A DNA stretch of 64,000 nt from Trichosporon coremiiforme. Lineage: Eukaryota > Basidiomycota > Tremellomycetes > Trichosporonales > Trichosporonaceae. The stretch lies in assembly GCA_039545355.1 (NCBI GenBank), contig BCJJ01000030.1, positions 189,954 to 253,953 of the forward strand, given 5' to 3'. The position numbers and the translations under genes are program-made. Shown in pieces: positions 32,416 through 44,685 of this stretch (position 1 is the first letter of the stretch; each line of letters starts with the position of its first letter). The notes under the pieces were generated by a model. That model saw only the letters and a list, made by a program, of their open reading frames with translations, searched no databases and had not been told where the DNA came from.

Positions 32416-35052
32416 ATGGACTTGGAACCTCCCTCGAAGACGCCTCCCCGCGATGACGACGCGAAGAAGGACAAGGAGAAGGCTAGGCGCGGTTATCGCG
32501 CATGGTGAGTCGCCGTCCAGAACCGCTGGCCACCGGCTACTGCCGCCTTCCCCCACCCGCGTTCCATCGTCACCAACCGCTGACTCCAACAGCCTGCATT
32601 GCCGTGCAAGGAAGGCTAGATGCAATCTGGTAAGCTGGAAGGAATCGTGGCCGTAGCTGACATGCAGGGAGACATCTCGGCCCCTTCCTCGCCGCCATGC
32701 GCGAGATGCCGCCGCGAGTCGCGTGAGTGCGTGTTTGCCCCGTCACGCCGTGGGGGCAACAACGCCAAGCGCAGGAGAGACGAGCAGGAGTCGTCCATCT
32801 CGCTACCCGACACGAATGGCGCATCAAAGATACCCTCTGCGCCGTGGTACGATAACCGGGATTCCTCGACGGACCCGTCGCCCGCCGCCCGGCTACCCAG
32901 CCCGGGACCCTCATCGTTCTACCCAGGGCAAACAAGCTACGGGTACGATGTGCCGTCTGCGACCTCGATCAGCTCGAGCAAGTCGCACGAGGCTGCGTCT
33001 CCCTCCTCCTCGTTAGATAAGCGCAGGAAACTGCACCGGCCTGACGCGAATAGTATTCTGCAGGCCGGCATGCAAAACGAGGCGGATGCGTTACACATCC
33101 TCGCTATCGCGGCAGGACGCCCGGCCACCGACGACCGCAGGCGCCGGCCCACTTTCTCCAGTGGCACGGTGACTCCCGCGAGAAACCGCGAGCAGCCGGC
33201 GCGCATCGAGGATTTTGCACTCGTCAAGCTCGGCATCGTCGATGGCGAGCAAGTCTGGAAACTCGTCAAAGCTTTCTTCCGCTACTACCACCACTTATTC
33301 GTGAGTTGCGTTTTCCCTTGACTTGTAACTAATTCCCAGCCTATGGTGTCCGCGGAGCGGATTCCGCAGTCGCGAGAGCAGCTGGCCCAGTTTGCCTGTA
33401 ACGAGCGGTACCTCACCAGCGCCATGGTGATCATTGCGTCGAGGCACGACAGCGGGCCGGGCATGCGGCACATCCACGACCGCGCGTGGAGCACGATGCG
33501 GGGCTGGATCAGCGAGGTCATCTGTTTCGGTGCGCCACCGACCGTCGGGCTCGTTGAGGCTCTGCTGCTGCTGGCCGAGAACTTGCCCCGCGATCCGCCA
33601 CCAGCCGACGTCCCTGACCCCGCCCACGCCCAGGGCTTCGGCGAGGAGGTGCACGGTGCGGAGAACCGCCAGGCGTGGATGATGATTGGTATGGCTATCC
33701 GAAGCGCCTACTCCCTCGGCTTGGACAAGCTCGCCACAAAGATCCTCCCTGAGGAAGAGCGGACATATGAGGTCGAACGCGCGCGCCTCGTCTGGACGTA
33801 CTGCTACCTTTTTGACAGACAGTGAGCCGATGCTGTCTTACTGTGAAGGGGGAAGCTGATGACAGTGTCTCTCTGCGCCTCGGCAAGGCGTTCTGGTCGC
33901 GTGGTCCGAACGTCTGCTTCCAGGGCTTCTCGGCGTCGGCGCAGACCGGACCGACCGCCGCGCCAGGCAACTTCCCCTTCCTGCGCGAGATTGCGCTGGA
34001 CCGCGGCGATCTAGTGCAGGACGATCTCGCGTCGCTAGTGCAGACGTACCTGGAGCTGACGCAGCTCATGAGCAACGCACACGATGTGCTGTATCCTAAC
34101 GCGGGACGGACGCGGTCGCTCATCCTGCACGCCGAGTACTTCAAGTACATCGACGAGCTCGTGCGCAGTCTGGATGGCTTCAAGATCCTGTGGCGCGACA
34201 AGAAGTGGAAGCTGTTCCCGCTGACGGACGCGGTGTGGGCCATGTTCTACTACACGCAGCTGTATATTTGCTCCTTCAGCTTCGTGAGTTGCGCTGCCAG
34301 ACTGCAACTGACGACAGCATGCGCACGTTGAGCGCGCAGCGATGCGGGCCGAGGAAGAGGCGCGCAAGAACCCCTCAGACGTGCGCCCGCACCTGAGCCT
34401 GTTCCCCCGTGGCGCCGCTGCCTCCCCCGATGCGCGCTACATCTTCCAGTCGATCGACGCAGCGCGTCAGCTCCTGCACATCTGCGTCGACAGCCTTGCC
34501 CCAGGCGGCGCGCTGCCGTACCTCCCCAACCGCTTCCTGCTGTGGTTCACGTACGCGGCGATCCTGCTCCTTAAGGCGATGTACAGCGGCGCGATGCTGC
34601 GTGCAGACCACCCCGGTGCTCACCGGCTCATCGAGCGTCTGATCACGGCCTTCGAGGACGCTTCGCCGGACGCCGATCACCCCGCGGTCCGGTACGGGAG
34701 GCAGCTGCAGGGTCTCTGCAACATTCTGGCGGGCATGGCGACAGCAGCGAACTCGCCGAGCGGCGGGCCGCCCGGTCAGCCCGCCGGCCCATCGACCTTC
34801 CCCTCGACGGAAGAGTCGAGCCAAGCTCCATGGGGCAATGGAGGGGAGTACTTTCCACCTGCTGGCGAGGCGGCCACAGCCGACGCGGCAAAGGATATCG
34901 CGAACAACCTCGGTTTCGCAACGCTGGACGACTGGTTCAAATTTGGCGGGTCTTGTGCCCAGGAGCAACACCCCGTCGAGGCGCTCGACCTCGCCGACTT
35001 CTGGATGAAGGTCGGGCCGACGGAGGCGCAAGGTGGGTTCCCATTCCGCTGA
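32416..35052 (+). CDS. Zn2Cys6 fungal transcription factor, 797 aa, six exons
   Basis: Exons: 32416-32504, 32593-32629 (37 nt), 32668-33300, 33340-33821, 33866-34283 and 34318-35052. Splicing assembles a complete binuclear zinc cluster: CLHCRARKARC, a 12-residue linker, then CARCRRESREC. This fits C-x2-C-x6-C-x12-C-x2-C-x6-C. The first Cys codon is itself split by intron 1. After a basic, Ser/Pro-rich linker comes the fungal_trans middle homology region: KAFFRYYHHLFPMVSAERI, ERYLTSAMVIIASRH, AWMMIGMAIRSAYSLGLDKL and DRHVSLRLGKAFWSRGP. The domain order is typical of nuclear sequence-specific regulators. The middle region reminds me of Aro80-type regulators of aromatic amino-acid use, but that is only an impression. 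Neighbouring targets cannot be inferred. Confidence 0.9.
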
Positions 35053-35236
35053 GCAGGGGTCGCGAGCGAATTACGCAGGTCGTCGCGAGTCTCTGTCACG
35101 GTTGTCCAGTGACGATCCGGAGCGAGTCTCGGTCTACGCCCCAGTGTCAGGAGACAGTGGCGGGGAATGTAAGAGAGACACAAGTTGTACGGAAGAGACC
35201 CGTTGTATTTGGTTCTATGCATATCTGCCTCTAGCT

Positions 35237-36158
35237 CTACTTTTTCTTCGGCCTGGCGCCAAAGATCCTCGTGCCCACACGCACACTGCTGCTTCCCTCC
35301 TTGACGGCCTCGACGAAGTCGGCGCTCATGCCCATTGAGATCTCGAGGTCCCGTCCCTTGCCAGCCTCCATCAGGATTTCCTCGAGGTAATTCTTCGTCT
35401 CCTTGAGCGTAATGAAGTCGGGGTTCTCTCCCGCGGCGTGCGAGTGCTCGAAAGAGCCAATAGTCATAACACCAGCGAGCTCGAGGCGGTCGCAGTCGTT
35501 GACAACGTGCAGCGCAAGCTTGGCGAGTTCCTGCCCCTTGTCCGTGCCCTTCAGCGGCGGGAGACCCGACTTGTTGTCCTCGCCCGACGTGTTGACCTGG
35601 AGGTACACCCGCATTGTCCTCTCCTCCGGCAGCGCGTGGAGGGCCTTCTGCAGCGTGCCCGCAAGCTTCTCGGAGCTCAGCGTCTCAAGCACGAACAGGT
35701 TCGGGATGGCCGCAAGCATTTTAGACTTGTTCGACTGCAGCGAGCCGACAAAGTGCCAGCAGACGTCCTTCGGCAGCAACGGCGCCTTCTCGGCAAGCTC
35801 CTGGATGTAGTTCTCTCCGAAATGGCGGTGGCCGGCGTCGTACAGCGCCTGGATGTCAGAGGGCGGCTTGATCTTGCTGATCGCGACGAGGCGGGCCTGA
35901 TGTCAGCTTGCTGGTTCACTGTGGAAAGCCGGGAGCTCTGAGTTTCTCTGTGGCGTAGCGACTCACGTTCGAGCCCGCAGGCTTCGCCTCGTCAATCTCC
36001 TTCAGCACCTCGTCGAGGTTCGACTTGAGCTCCTCCCCGCGCTCGGGGGTGTAGGCGAGCGAGTGGTCCATTGTGCTTTTCTTCCTGACCGCTAACTTGG
36101 CTGTTGTTCGGAGTCGGGGAGTGAGGGTGCGCGCCGAAGTCAGCGCTGGTCGGAGCAT
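35237..36158 (-). CDS. Pyridoxal phosphate homeostasis protein (YggS/PLPBP family), 283 aa, two exons
   Basis: Exon 1 is 36158-35967 and exon 2 is 35896-35237. The intron has a GTGAGT donor and a GCTGACATCAG acceptor. The PLP-binding TIM-barrel family is clear from LVAISKIKP (PLP lysine), FGENYIQEL, WHFVGSLQSNKSK, LQVNTSGEDNKSG, the MTIGSF segment, LEISMGMSADFVEAV and VRVGTRIFGARP. Family members bind PLP without known catalysis and buffer free PLP. The first 29 residues are Arg/Ala/Thr-rich with no acidic residue, like a mitochondrial presequence. A second Met (MDHSLAYTPER) would begin the compact domain, so two compartments could be served. Confidence 0.92.
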
Positions 36159-38540
36159 GCTGTGGTTCAGACTTCTGCGCGCTGCGGTCCGTGAAGCGGC
36201 GCGCGGGGCTCTGGCCAGACGTCACTGACCAGAGCGTTTGGTTCCGACCTCCACTCGCCCATATCCACTTTCCATGTACCTCCACATCGTATGGTGGGCT
36301 GGGGTAGGGCAACCGTGGGAGACATCTAACGACCTCTGACCTCGAATCGTTGATTACATCGAGCAAATCGGATTGAGCGCGGGACCAAATCGGAGCGAGC
36401 GCGGGGCCGTTTGGTCAGAGAGTTACGTAAGATGTTGTCGCGCAGCTGGTCGCGGAATGACGCGCTAACGTTGCTTTGCTCATTAACTTTCGCTCCGATG
36501 CAGTTTCGCCGGTGTGCCGGCTCCCCTCCGGCTGCCCGACTGCTGGCGAAGAGAGCGAAAGTGACAGAGGGGAGAGGACCCTAGATTATGATGGCTCAAG
36601 AGTGCTCGGTGGGTAACTCCACCAGCTGAGGGGAAGCACTGATGACATTGCCTCGAGGATGGAGGACGGCCAGGTCGGCTTTTTTGGAGCTAAGCACGCA
36701 CTGACGCAAATTCGCCGTTTACTTTGCATTGCCTAGCCTCTTCCATGGCTTTGCATGGCATTGAGGGCACAGCCTGCCCACCGCAATGCGACTGCAGACT
36801 GCCGATGCTCACTGCACTGATGAGGCAGACGCCAGCCGGCGGCGTCGAGAGGAGCAGATCTCGGCGCAGTCAGGGCGGATCCTGCCGCAGGGCACGTCGG
36901 GCAACGCAGGGTCGATCACGCGGCGAAAAGGTGTGGAGACCGCCAGTACTGCCAGGAGCGCCAGGAGCAGCGCTGGGGGGGGGGACCTTGAGATGGCTTG
37001 TCACTTTGTCACCGGGGGAAGGTCCGGCGTACCCGGTCCTCTCCTCACCCTCGTTCTTTTCTCGGACATGACGGTTGCCAGAATCGCTTGAGCGCTAGAA
37101 TGCGCGAGTGACGAGAATAATCACGTTCGAACAGTGTACGGGCGCGCTAGGAGGAACAGGTCGGTATTGACGGATGCGTCGCCGAACGCAATTGCAGGCG
37201 GAATTCGGAACATGCGCCAGTTTAACCCAGCGAACTGCTCTGGCGGAGCAAGCATACTCCGTCACCCATCACTCATTACTTTCACTACCTGTGCACCTGT
37301 GCGAGTGCACGCACGCAATGCACGCAATGCATTGCTGCACAGCATGCTCAAAGATAGAAAAACTGCGCGCAGATGAGAGCCGTAACGTAATTTGCGGCGC
37401 AGCGCGTGCGCTTAAGAGTTTCTGGGCCACGGCTGAAAGCTTCACGGACGCGCTGGTGACTAGGCACAACAAGGATCTGCCCGGAATTTCTCAATTCATA
37501 CGTGGTCTTCGCGCGCCTCCTTGCAATGCACGCTGTACCTTGCAATGTTTCTCGCGATGCAGAAGTGTACTCGGAGAGGCTCGCAGACGTACGCAGTGCA
37601 GTCAGTACCTGGAACTTACACGGACGAGGAACACCCGATGTTAGGGATCCACGTACGGCAGGATCTCCACGCACGGCACACGGTTGCAGCACTGCCCGGC
37701 TGCAGCCCTACCTTTGCGGTGCACAGCATCGGGCTCCAACTTGCTTTCGGAATCGCGAGGAGGCGACGCCAGTGTCGTGAGGGGTTGCGAGAGGATTCTT
37801 TTGTACGTGCATCGCATCTGGCCACGGGTGGCCATCTGGCGGCGTCGACGCACGGTGCACATTGCACATGCTGCATGGTGGTCGCAGGACAGACGGCAGA
37901 CGGTGGGCCTGCACAGCCTCGCGATTGAGTGATGGCGAGGGGAGCCTGTGCGCGGGCGCAGCCTGCAGAGAGGCGTCGGCATTCCTCCCGTGGCCCGTCA
38001 GCGTCAGCTTGGAGCGTGCAGACCAAAACAACACGACAACCATGAATTCCGAGATCGCCCTTCGCCCTGCTGGCCGCTGGGGTTTCCAGCTGCAACCGTG
38101 ACAAGCTGGCAGCAAGGACAAGTCTGCATGCCCCGTCGCTATCGTTACAGCAAAGACATGCATAAGACACAGCGAGCACAGAGTTCAGCTCACTGGGTAG
38201 CCTGGGCTCAGGGCGAAAATAGCATTGTGACTGTTGTGCAGCGCCCTGAATAAGCCTTGAGCCTTTGCATGGCCTTGCACCCTGGCGTCCCTTGGTCTCC
38301 CCCCTTGGATCCCTGCTCGATCTCAAAAGACTTGACAACAAATTCCTGGATCCCGTCCTGTGCGAGGCTTGACTTGCTCACTGCCTACCTTCCCTCTCTC
38401 CATTGCACTCTACCTCATCCCACCGACTCCTACTGCGCCGGCACCCCGAACTGTGCTCACGGCTCTGAACGCCGACACCTGCTCGACAAAGCTCGACCAA
38501 GCTCGACGCTCGCCGACGCTAGCTCGCCATCGGAGACATC
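36159..38540. other. Gene-poor spacer
   Basis: About 2.4 kb between the PLPBP gene (minus) and the ferric reductase (plus), so it holds both promoters. The middle is rich in TGCAC/GCACG/TGCAAT words, including two tandem GCACGCAATG units near 37312-37332 and related text near 37523-37545. A G-homopolymer lies near 36976. The several 80- to 240-codon frames overlap one another and lack motifs. Confidence 0.45.
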
Positions 38541-41500
38541 ATGCCCCGCGTCGACGCTCCCGTCACCGCGCAGCAGGCCGCTGCGGCGTACACGCCTCCC
38601 TACCAGGCTGTCTTCACCCCGTACGCGACACCTAGCATTTACGGCTCCCCCACTGCTGCTCGTGAGCTTAATGGCCCTCTGAGTCGTCGAGAGCATAGCT
38701 GACAGACCCAGCCACACAGACCGCTAACGTTGGTTGTCCCGTTGTTTACACCGCTGACCCCAGCCGACCCCAACTGTGACTCCGACCGGCACAGCCGCCG
38801 GCGACTATGTCCAGCCCTACCTCGACGCCCACCGCATGAGGTGAGTTCCTGCTCAGCTGCATAACTGACGGCAGCTTCGCCTCTTACCGCTATGCATACC
38901 TGCTGTGGTGCATCATTGGCTTGATCGCGATCCTGTATGCGGTGTCGCACCACCTGCGTCTGTCTGGCGGCTCGCTCGGCGCAGCGTACAACAAGTGGGG
39001 CATGCGCCGGCATACATTGTTCCCGCAGTCGACTCTCCCCAGCAACAGCACGATGCTCGTCGCACTCATTGTCGCGGCGTCTGCGATCGTGCTCTGCATC
39101 GCAGGCAACGACTACATCACGCCCCTGTCGGCGGTGTGGGACTTCCGGTCGTCGAAGCGAGACATCATCCCCGGCGCCCCGGTCGGCAACATCGCCAAGT
39201 CGTTCTGGACGAGTGGCAGCCGCTTCGGTTACATGGCGTTTGCGCTGTTCCCGCTCGTGGTGCTTCTCGCGCTCAAGTCGGCGCCGTTCGCCATCTTCTC
39301 GATCCGCCCGTTCACGCACCTGCACGCCGACAAGCTGATGCCGTTCCACCGCATGGCGGGATACTTTGTCTGGCTCATTACGACTGTGCACGTCGTGCTC
39401 TGGACGATTCAGCTCTTCAAGGACTCCTACAAGGGCAGCCCCGTGTGGGTCGCCGCGTGGACCAACTACCACTTTATCTTCGGCGTCGTCGCCTACGCTC
39501 TCATGACTGCCATGGTCGTCCTGAGCTTCCGGCCAGTGCGGAAGACAAAGTTTGAGGTGAGTTGCCCGGTGACTCGCTCTCCGCTCCGGAAAGCTCCGAG
39601 CACAGGTGTTCAATTGTTTGGCGAGGAACAGAGTGACTGACGCCCGTGCGCAGGTGTTCTACGCGTCCCACACGCTCCTCGGCGTCGCGCTCCTCGTTAC
39701 GTCTGTCCTGCACCACACGGTCATCTGGTGGTGGTGCGCGATCGCGCTCGGGCTCTGGGCCGGCGACAGGATCACCCGCTGGATCCGCTACCTGCACATC
39801 AACAGCGGTGCCTCGTCCAAGCCCGATCTCCGCGGCGGGCAGGCGTACCAGGGCGTCGCGACCGACAACATCGCCCTCGAGGAGTTCCACGACAAGATGG
39901 TCAAGGACCCCCTCGAGACCAACTACGACCACTCGGCCCAGCCCGAAATCCGCCCCGTTGGAGCGTACGAGTCCCGCTACCACGACGCGACGCCGCCGCC
40001 CGGCTCGCCGTCATACGACCAGCTCTCGAACCCGTACGACTCGCCCCGCTCCGTCTCTTCGCCCCGCGTCGCGCCCAAGGACAGCGACGAGCAGACCCTC
40101 ACCGCCTACCACCAGAACCGTGTTTCGAACACTACGCCCGAGTCGCCTCCGATCGAGCCCGGCTACGCCCAGGCGCAGCTCCTGCCGTCGCGCACTGTCC
40201 GTCTCACGATCCGCACTCCGCGCAAGATCCGCTGGTCGCCGGGCCAGTACGTGTTCCTGACGCTGCCCGAGCTTTCCGGAATCCAGTCGCACCCATTCAC
40301 GATCGCGAATAACGACCCGAACGAGATCGTGCTCCTGATCAAGGCTCGCCGCGGCATCACCCGTCGCCTCTACAACCTCGTCAAGGATCGCAGCGAGTCG
40401 AGCCTGCGCTCGGCCGACAAGCGCCAGTCAATCGTTCCCAAGGCGAGCCCCGTGTACATTCGCACCAAGCTTGAGGGCCCGCACGGCTCTTCGGGCCGTG
40501 TGCGCTGGCGCGAGTTCTCGACGGTCCTGATCATCTGCGGTGGCTCGGGGGTCAGCTATGGTTTGAGCATTGTCGACCACATTGCGCGCAGTATGGCCAA
40601 CTTTGAGCAGGACCACGAGACGCGCCGCGTTCGCTTTGTGTGGGTTGCGCGCGAGTACGCTGAGCTTGCGTGGGCTGCGTCTGCGCTCTGCCGTGCCCGC
40701 CGCCTACTCGGACCTGAGCAGCTGCAGATTGACATTTACGTTACGAACGCGAATCTCACTGGCCAGGACAAGCTGTACGACGACTTCAGCCTGCAGGTGC
40801 CCAAGGCGCCGTTCGCTGGCCTGCACCGTAACGCGTCGTCGGAGTCGCTGGCTTCGCAGTTCAGCACGGACCCGCGCTCCGAATTTGACTACATTGACAC
40901 CGAGATGGAGGCGACCGACGCGAACGTGCGCGACCTGACGCAGTTTGACTCGGAAGACGACGTGCACGATCACGCGCAGAACGACTTTTCACGCCACATC
41001 CAGAAGGAGGGCAAGCTGCGCCGTGCCAAGACTCGCCGGGCGATGAAGGCGCGCGAGTCGATGGGCAGCGGCTACAACGGCTTCGCGGCGCACCACGGCG
41101 AGCACGCGGCCTATGACCAGGGCTACGACATGTCGCAGATGCGCGCGGCGCACCCCGTCGGCGACGAAGACCTCGGCCTGTACCCTCCTCAGCCGCTTGC
41201 GAGCCCGATTCGCGCGAACAGCCCGTACGGCTCTCCGTCGGCGTCCCCTCACCCGGACGACGGTTGGCAGACGAGCTGGCGCCACCAGCGCGGCATGTCG
41301 ACTGGCGCCTCCATCATGACGACGGACACGGCGCCATACGCGCCGACGTTGCACGGCGAGGACGCGGGTCTGCTCGGCGACCAGCGCCAGACGATGATGT
41401 CTGGCACTTCGTCGTTCTACGGCGACCCCTACATGCCTTCTGGGCTCGGAGGCGGACCCTCTCCCGCGCCTTCCTTCATCATGGACGACGGAGACTCGCA

Positions 41501-41846
41501 CCGCTTTACTGTGGCGAGCATGTCGCGCACGCAGTCCATGGTTCTGCTCGAGGACACTGGCCCCGAATTCTCCTCGGCCGGTGGCTCGCTCTGGATCGAC
41601 GAGGCCGACTATGCGGCGACGTCTATTCTGTCTGAGAGCGCGCGCGGCGGCCGCCCCAAGCTCGCCGCCCTGCTCGAGGAGGAGCTCGACAAGGCCCAGG
41701 GCGCCATGGTCGTGACGACGTGCGGGCCCAGCAAGCTCAACACTGTCGTCAGCAACCTTGTCTCGCGCGCGATCAAGCCCAGCCGCATCCGCCAGGGTGA
41801 CAAGCGCGGGCACGTCGTGTTCTACTCGGAGGATTTTGAGAGCTAG
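38541..41846 (+). CDS. Ferric reductase transmembrane component (Fre family), 1031 aa, five exons
   Basis: Exons: 38541-38661, 38706-38728 (a 23-nt microexon), 38764-38840, 38875-39556 and 39654-41846. The protein has several membrane spans between about residues 78 and 345. The bis-heme histidines are spaced as the family requires: His232/His246 (HRMAGYFVWLITTVH) and His307/His321 (HTLLGVALLVTSVLH). The FAD domain shows WSPGQYVFLTLP and HPFTIA, and the NADPH domain shows IICGGSGVSYGLS. The C-terminus carries the final NAD-binding TTCGPSKLNTVV. A 100-residue disordered insert separates the membrane and FAD parts. A second insert, near 300 residues, splits the NADPH domain. The family moves electrons from NADPH across the plasma membrane to reduce Fe(III) or Cu(II) for uptake. 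The metal is not determined by sequence. Confidence 0.92.
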
Positions 41847-42243
41847 GAGCTTGAATGAGACACGGGCGCAGCGAGTGGCTCACCCTGTATATCAGCGAGC
41901 CCGCCAGCGAGCCAGTTCTTCTCGCACTGGACAATCTGTATGTCTGCCGAAACCGAAACGACACGTGACGTAAAACGTCAACACGTACTCTAGCGCTGTA
42001 CAGCGCGAACAATCAATGGTTTAATACACATGACTTCTACATAGACTTTTCACTTCCCGTTGTACATCGATGGACTGCTGTAACCGATACGAGCGAGCAC
42101 CAGCGGAGCGAATGCGAGTGGGCGCGGAATCATCCAGTCATTGCTGACCTTCCAGCTGGGAGACATTGCAGCCAAAATTAAGCTGGGTCATAATCGTAGC
42201 ACTAAACCGGAACATCTATAACGAGCCACTATTATTGAAAAAG
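41847..42243. other. Convergent 3' intergenic region
   Basis: These 397 bp lie between the ends of the ferric reductase (plus) and the armadillo gene (minus). AT-rich patches near 42165-42235 could serve as polyadenylation signals. No gene is seen. Confidence 0.5.
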
Positions 42244-44366
42244 CTACTTGTCCATGGCGATAATCTCCGCCTCATCCTTGAGTCCTCCCTTGACCACATC
42301 AGCGACCTTGCCGCCTACACTCTTCACAAGCGTGCCCGCATTAGCCTTAATCTCGGGCCCAACGTTGTCACTGGCAGGACTCGGGTCGAGGATCTTGACG
42401 AGTTTATCGACCGGCTTGACCTTGGCCGTCTGCTCCAAGTCCACCCGCTTAGCTCCCTTGCCATCATCAGCGGACGACGAAGCATTCGGAGCGGGAGCGG
42501 TCTGCACGCGACTCGGGCGGAGGAGGGCATCCTCGACACCCTGTTTCTGGGTCAGAGAGGCGAGAGACAGGGCGACGAGACCCTCGTTCAACAGAACGGG
42601 ATAGGGAGCAGCGAGAAGACCGGCGACGGCGTCGAGCGCGTCTGGCGTCGTGAACGCGGACAGGGCGGGTTTGGCCGCGGGAGGGGAAGAGGCGGCACCT
42701 TGCGAGAGGGACCGGATCGCGTTCACGAACACGCGCGTCGCTTCGAGACTGATCGCGGGGTCGGAGGTTCGGTCGATCAGGGCGAGGAGATCCTTCGGTC
42801 CGCTCGTCTTAGCAAAGCGGATCGCGTTCGCGGCTGGAAAGTCAGCTCACATCCTTACAGCCCACAGCTTCCCTTCCCCCAAGTATGCAGGAGGGGGGTC
42901 TCGCTTCGCTCTACTTACGATCCCGGACCAAAGCCTTGATGACTCCAATCGCGGCACCCTGCACTGCTCCCACGACGTCGCGCTGTTCCGTCCATGGCTC
43001 CAGGTTCACGACGCCCTCCACGACGCCGGCGTCTCCGAGCGCTTTCCGGTTCGCCTCGGGGATGGAGAGGTTGCGCAGCAGGCCTAGGAGCGCGTGTTGC
43101 ACGATTAACGGAGATTTGGGATTCAGGAGGTGCACGAGGCGAGGCAGCAGCGAGGACGACTTAAGAGTCGCGATAGAGGCCGCGTCTGATGTCAGCTTAC
43201 AGGCTGCGCACAGCTGCCGCCTGGCGATAGTGGTGGCCTATTTCAGACGCAAAGGAGAGCCGCGGGCCACTCATTCGGCTCTCGGACTCACCACTTCGTG
43301 CCCTGTTTCCATACGCGAGCAGCGCGCAACTAACGAGGTCGGGACGCTTCTGCGCGTCTTGGTCGAACCACCGCTCGACCCTCTCCCAAAGCCACGCCGG
43401 CACCTCCGTCTCGCTCATGAGAAAGACGAGCGTGCGCGCCGCGGCCGCCTTGGCCTTGCCGAGCTCCTTGTCCGTCGCTTCTCGGTCATCTACCTCGGCA
43501 GGCAGCTCGGCGTGCTCGATGAAGTCGAGCATGGGCTCAACAGACGCCTTGTCCTTCAGCAGCTGGGGCGCGAGCACGTCCGCCGCCGCGAAACGCTCCA
43601 GAACCCCTGTGCTGTGCTTCACGATGTTCAAAGAGGTCGGAAACTCGTCCGGGTCCATGTCTAGCGTGAATGTCGGCACGAAAGGAGCAAAGTCGCTCGC
43701 GGTCAGGGAGAAGGTGGGTTTCTGAGGAACAACGTTGTCCGCGATCGTCCACAGCCACTCAGAGTCGGGCACGCCCGTCGTCAGATTCAGCAGACTCGTG
43801 AGACTGTCGTAGTTGTTCAAAGGTTCTGTCGCCGCCGCTGTTGGTCAGCTAGAGGACTCCCAAAGAGAGCTCACGGAGCTTGTCGTTCGTCAGGTTCAGC
43901 AGCGAGGCTGTCAGCGGCACGGCGACGTCGTGAGGCAGGTCCGTCGCCAGCAGCTGCAGCACGGCAGGCGCGTAACCATACTTGGACAGCCGCTCGCGGG
44001 CGAGGTCACACTCGGCGCTCAGGTTTGCCGCAACGCGTCCCGCCTGCTGCCAGAGCTTCTGCTGCTGTGCTGTTCCCACCGGCTTGGCCCCGACGATCTT
44101 GGCAAGGAGGAAGGGCAGATCAGTCTGCGCGAACGGCTCACGCTGCGAGGCTGCGGTGGTCAGCTAAGCTACGCGCAGGTCAGCTTACAATCCCTCAGCT
44201 TCGAGGCAATCTTGTCGAGCTCGCCGGCCGCCCGCTGGCACACATTGTCGTAGTCGCCCTGTTCCGGCCCAGACGACAGGATGAGGCGCTGCAGCTCCTC
44301 GACCTGGCCGTTGAAGGGGTGCGGCTGAGCGGAGCTGAGCTCCATCTCGGGTTCGGAGTTGGTCAT
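42244..44366 (-). CDS. Armadillo-repeat protein, RAP1GDS1/SmgGDS-like, 618 aa, five exons
   Basis: Exons: 44366-44189, 44150-43875, 43837-43292, 43185-42919 and 42833-42244. All phases agree. The protein is almost entirely helical repeats with armadillo-type text: GRVAANLSAECDLARERLSK, PLTASLLNLTNDKLR, VQHALLGLLRNLSIPEANRK and ATRVFVNAIRSLSQG. The last 130 residues contain NEGLVALSLASL and a disordered Ala/Ser/Lys tail. Length and repeat layout match RAP1GDS1 (about 607 aa). That protein acts on prenylated small GTPases of the Rho/Rap group as chaperone and exchange factor. The assignment is by architecture, not by a diagnostic motif. Another armadillo family remains possible. The gene shares a 319-bp divergent promoter with the HECT ligase. 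Confidence 0.75.
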
Positions 44367-44685
44367 GGTTGCTGTATGCTGTCGTGTATTGCAGACGGCG
44401 TTGCAGACAACCAACAATGATATACTTTCAAGCACACCGAACTGGCTGCGGCGCGCATGTTCTAGCAGCTCTGGCGGTGTGGGTGGTGGCAATGACGCAC
44501 GGAGCGCGGAGAGTGAAAGGATCTCCGTGTCGCGTGATAAAGTTTCCCACGGCCGAGTCGTGTTGCTTTGCCGCAAAGGCTGAGTGACGACAGACACTCG
44601 GTACACCAAGCGCACCTCCTGCTCTGTATCAACCACCCCCCTACGACTTTGATCTTAGGGGACTTTCAACGACCGAAGTACCAAC
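44367..44685. promoter_or_regulatory. Divergent promoter region
   Basis: These 319 bp separate the start codons of the armadillo gene and the HECT ligase. Both promoters and 5' UTRs must be contained here, so shared regulation is plausible. Confidence 0.55.

Noticed and set aside
35237..36158. Functional cluster of PLP genes with the TrpB-like gene
   Set aside because: The two genes lie 17 kb apart with many unrelated genes between; no evidence of linkage.
37616..38341. 241-codon minus-strand frame in the 36-38.5 kb spacer
   Set aside because: Low G/C third-position bias, Cys- and Arg-rich random composition, overlapped by several other frames.
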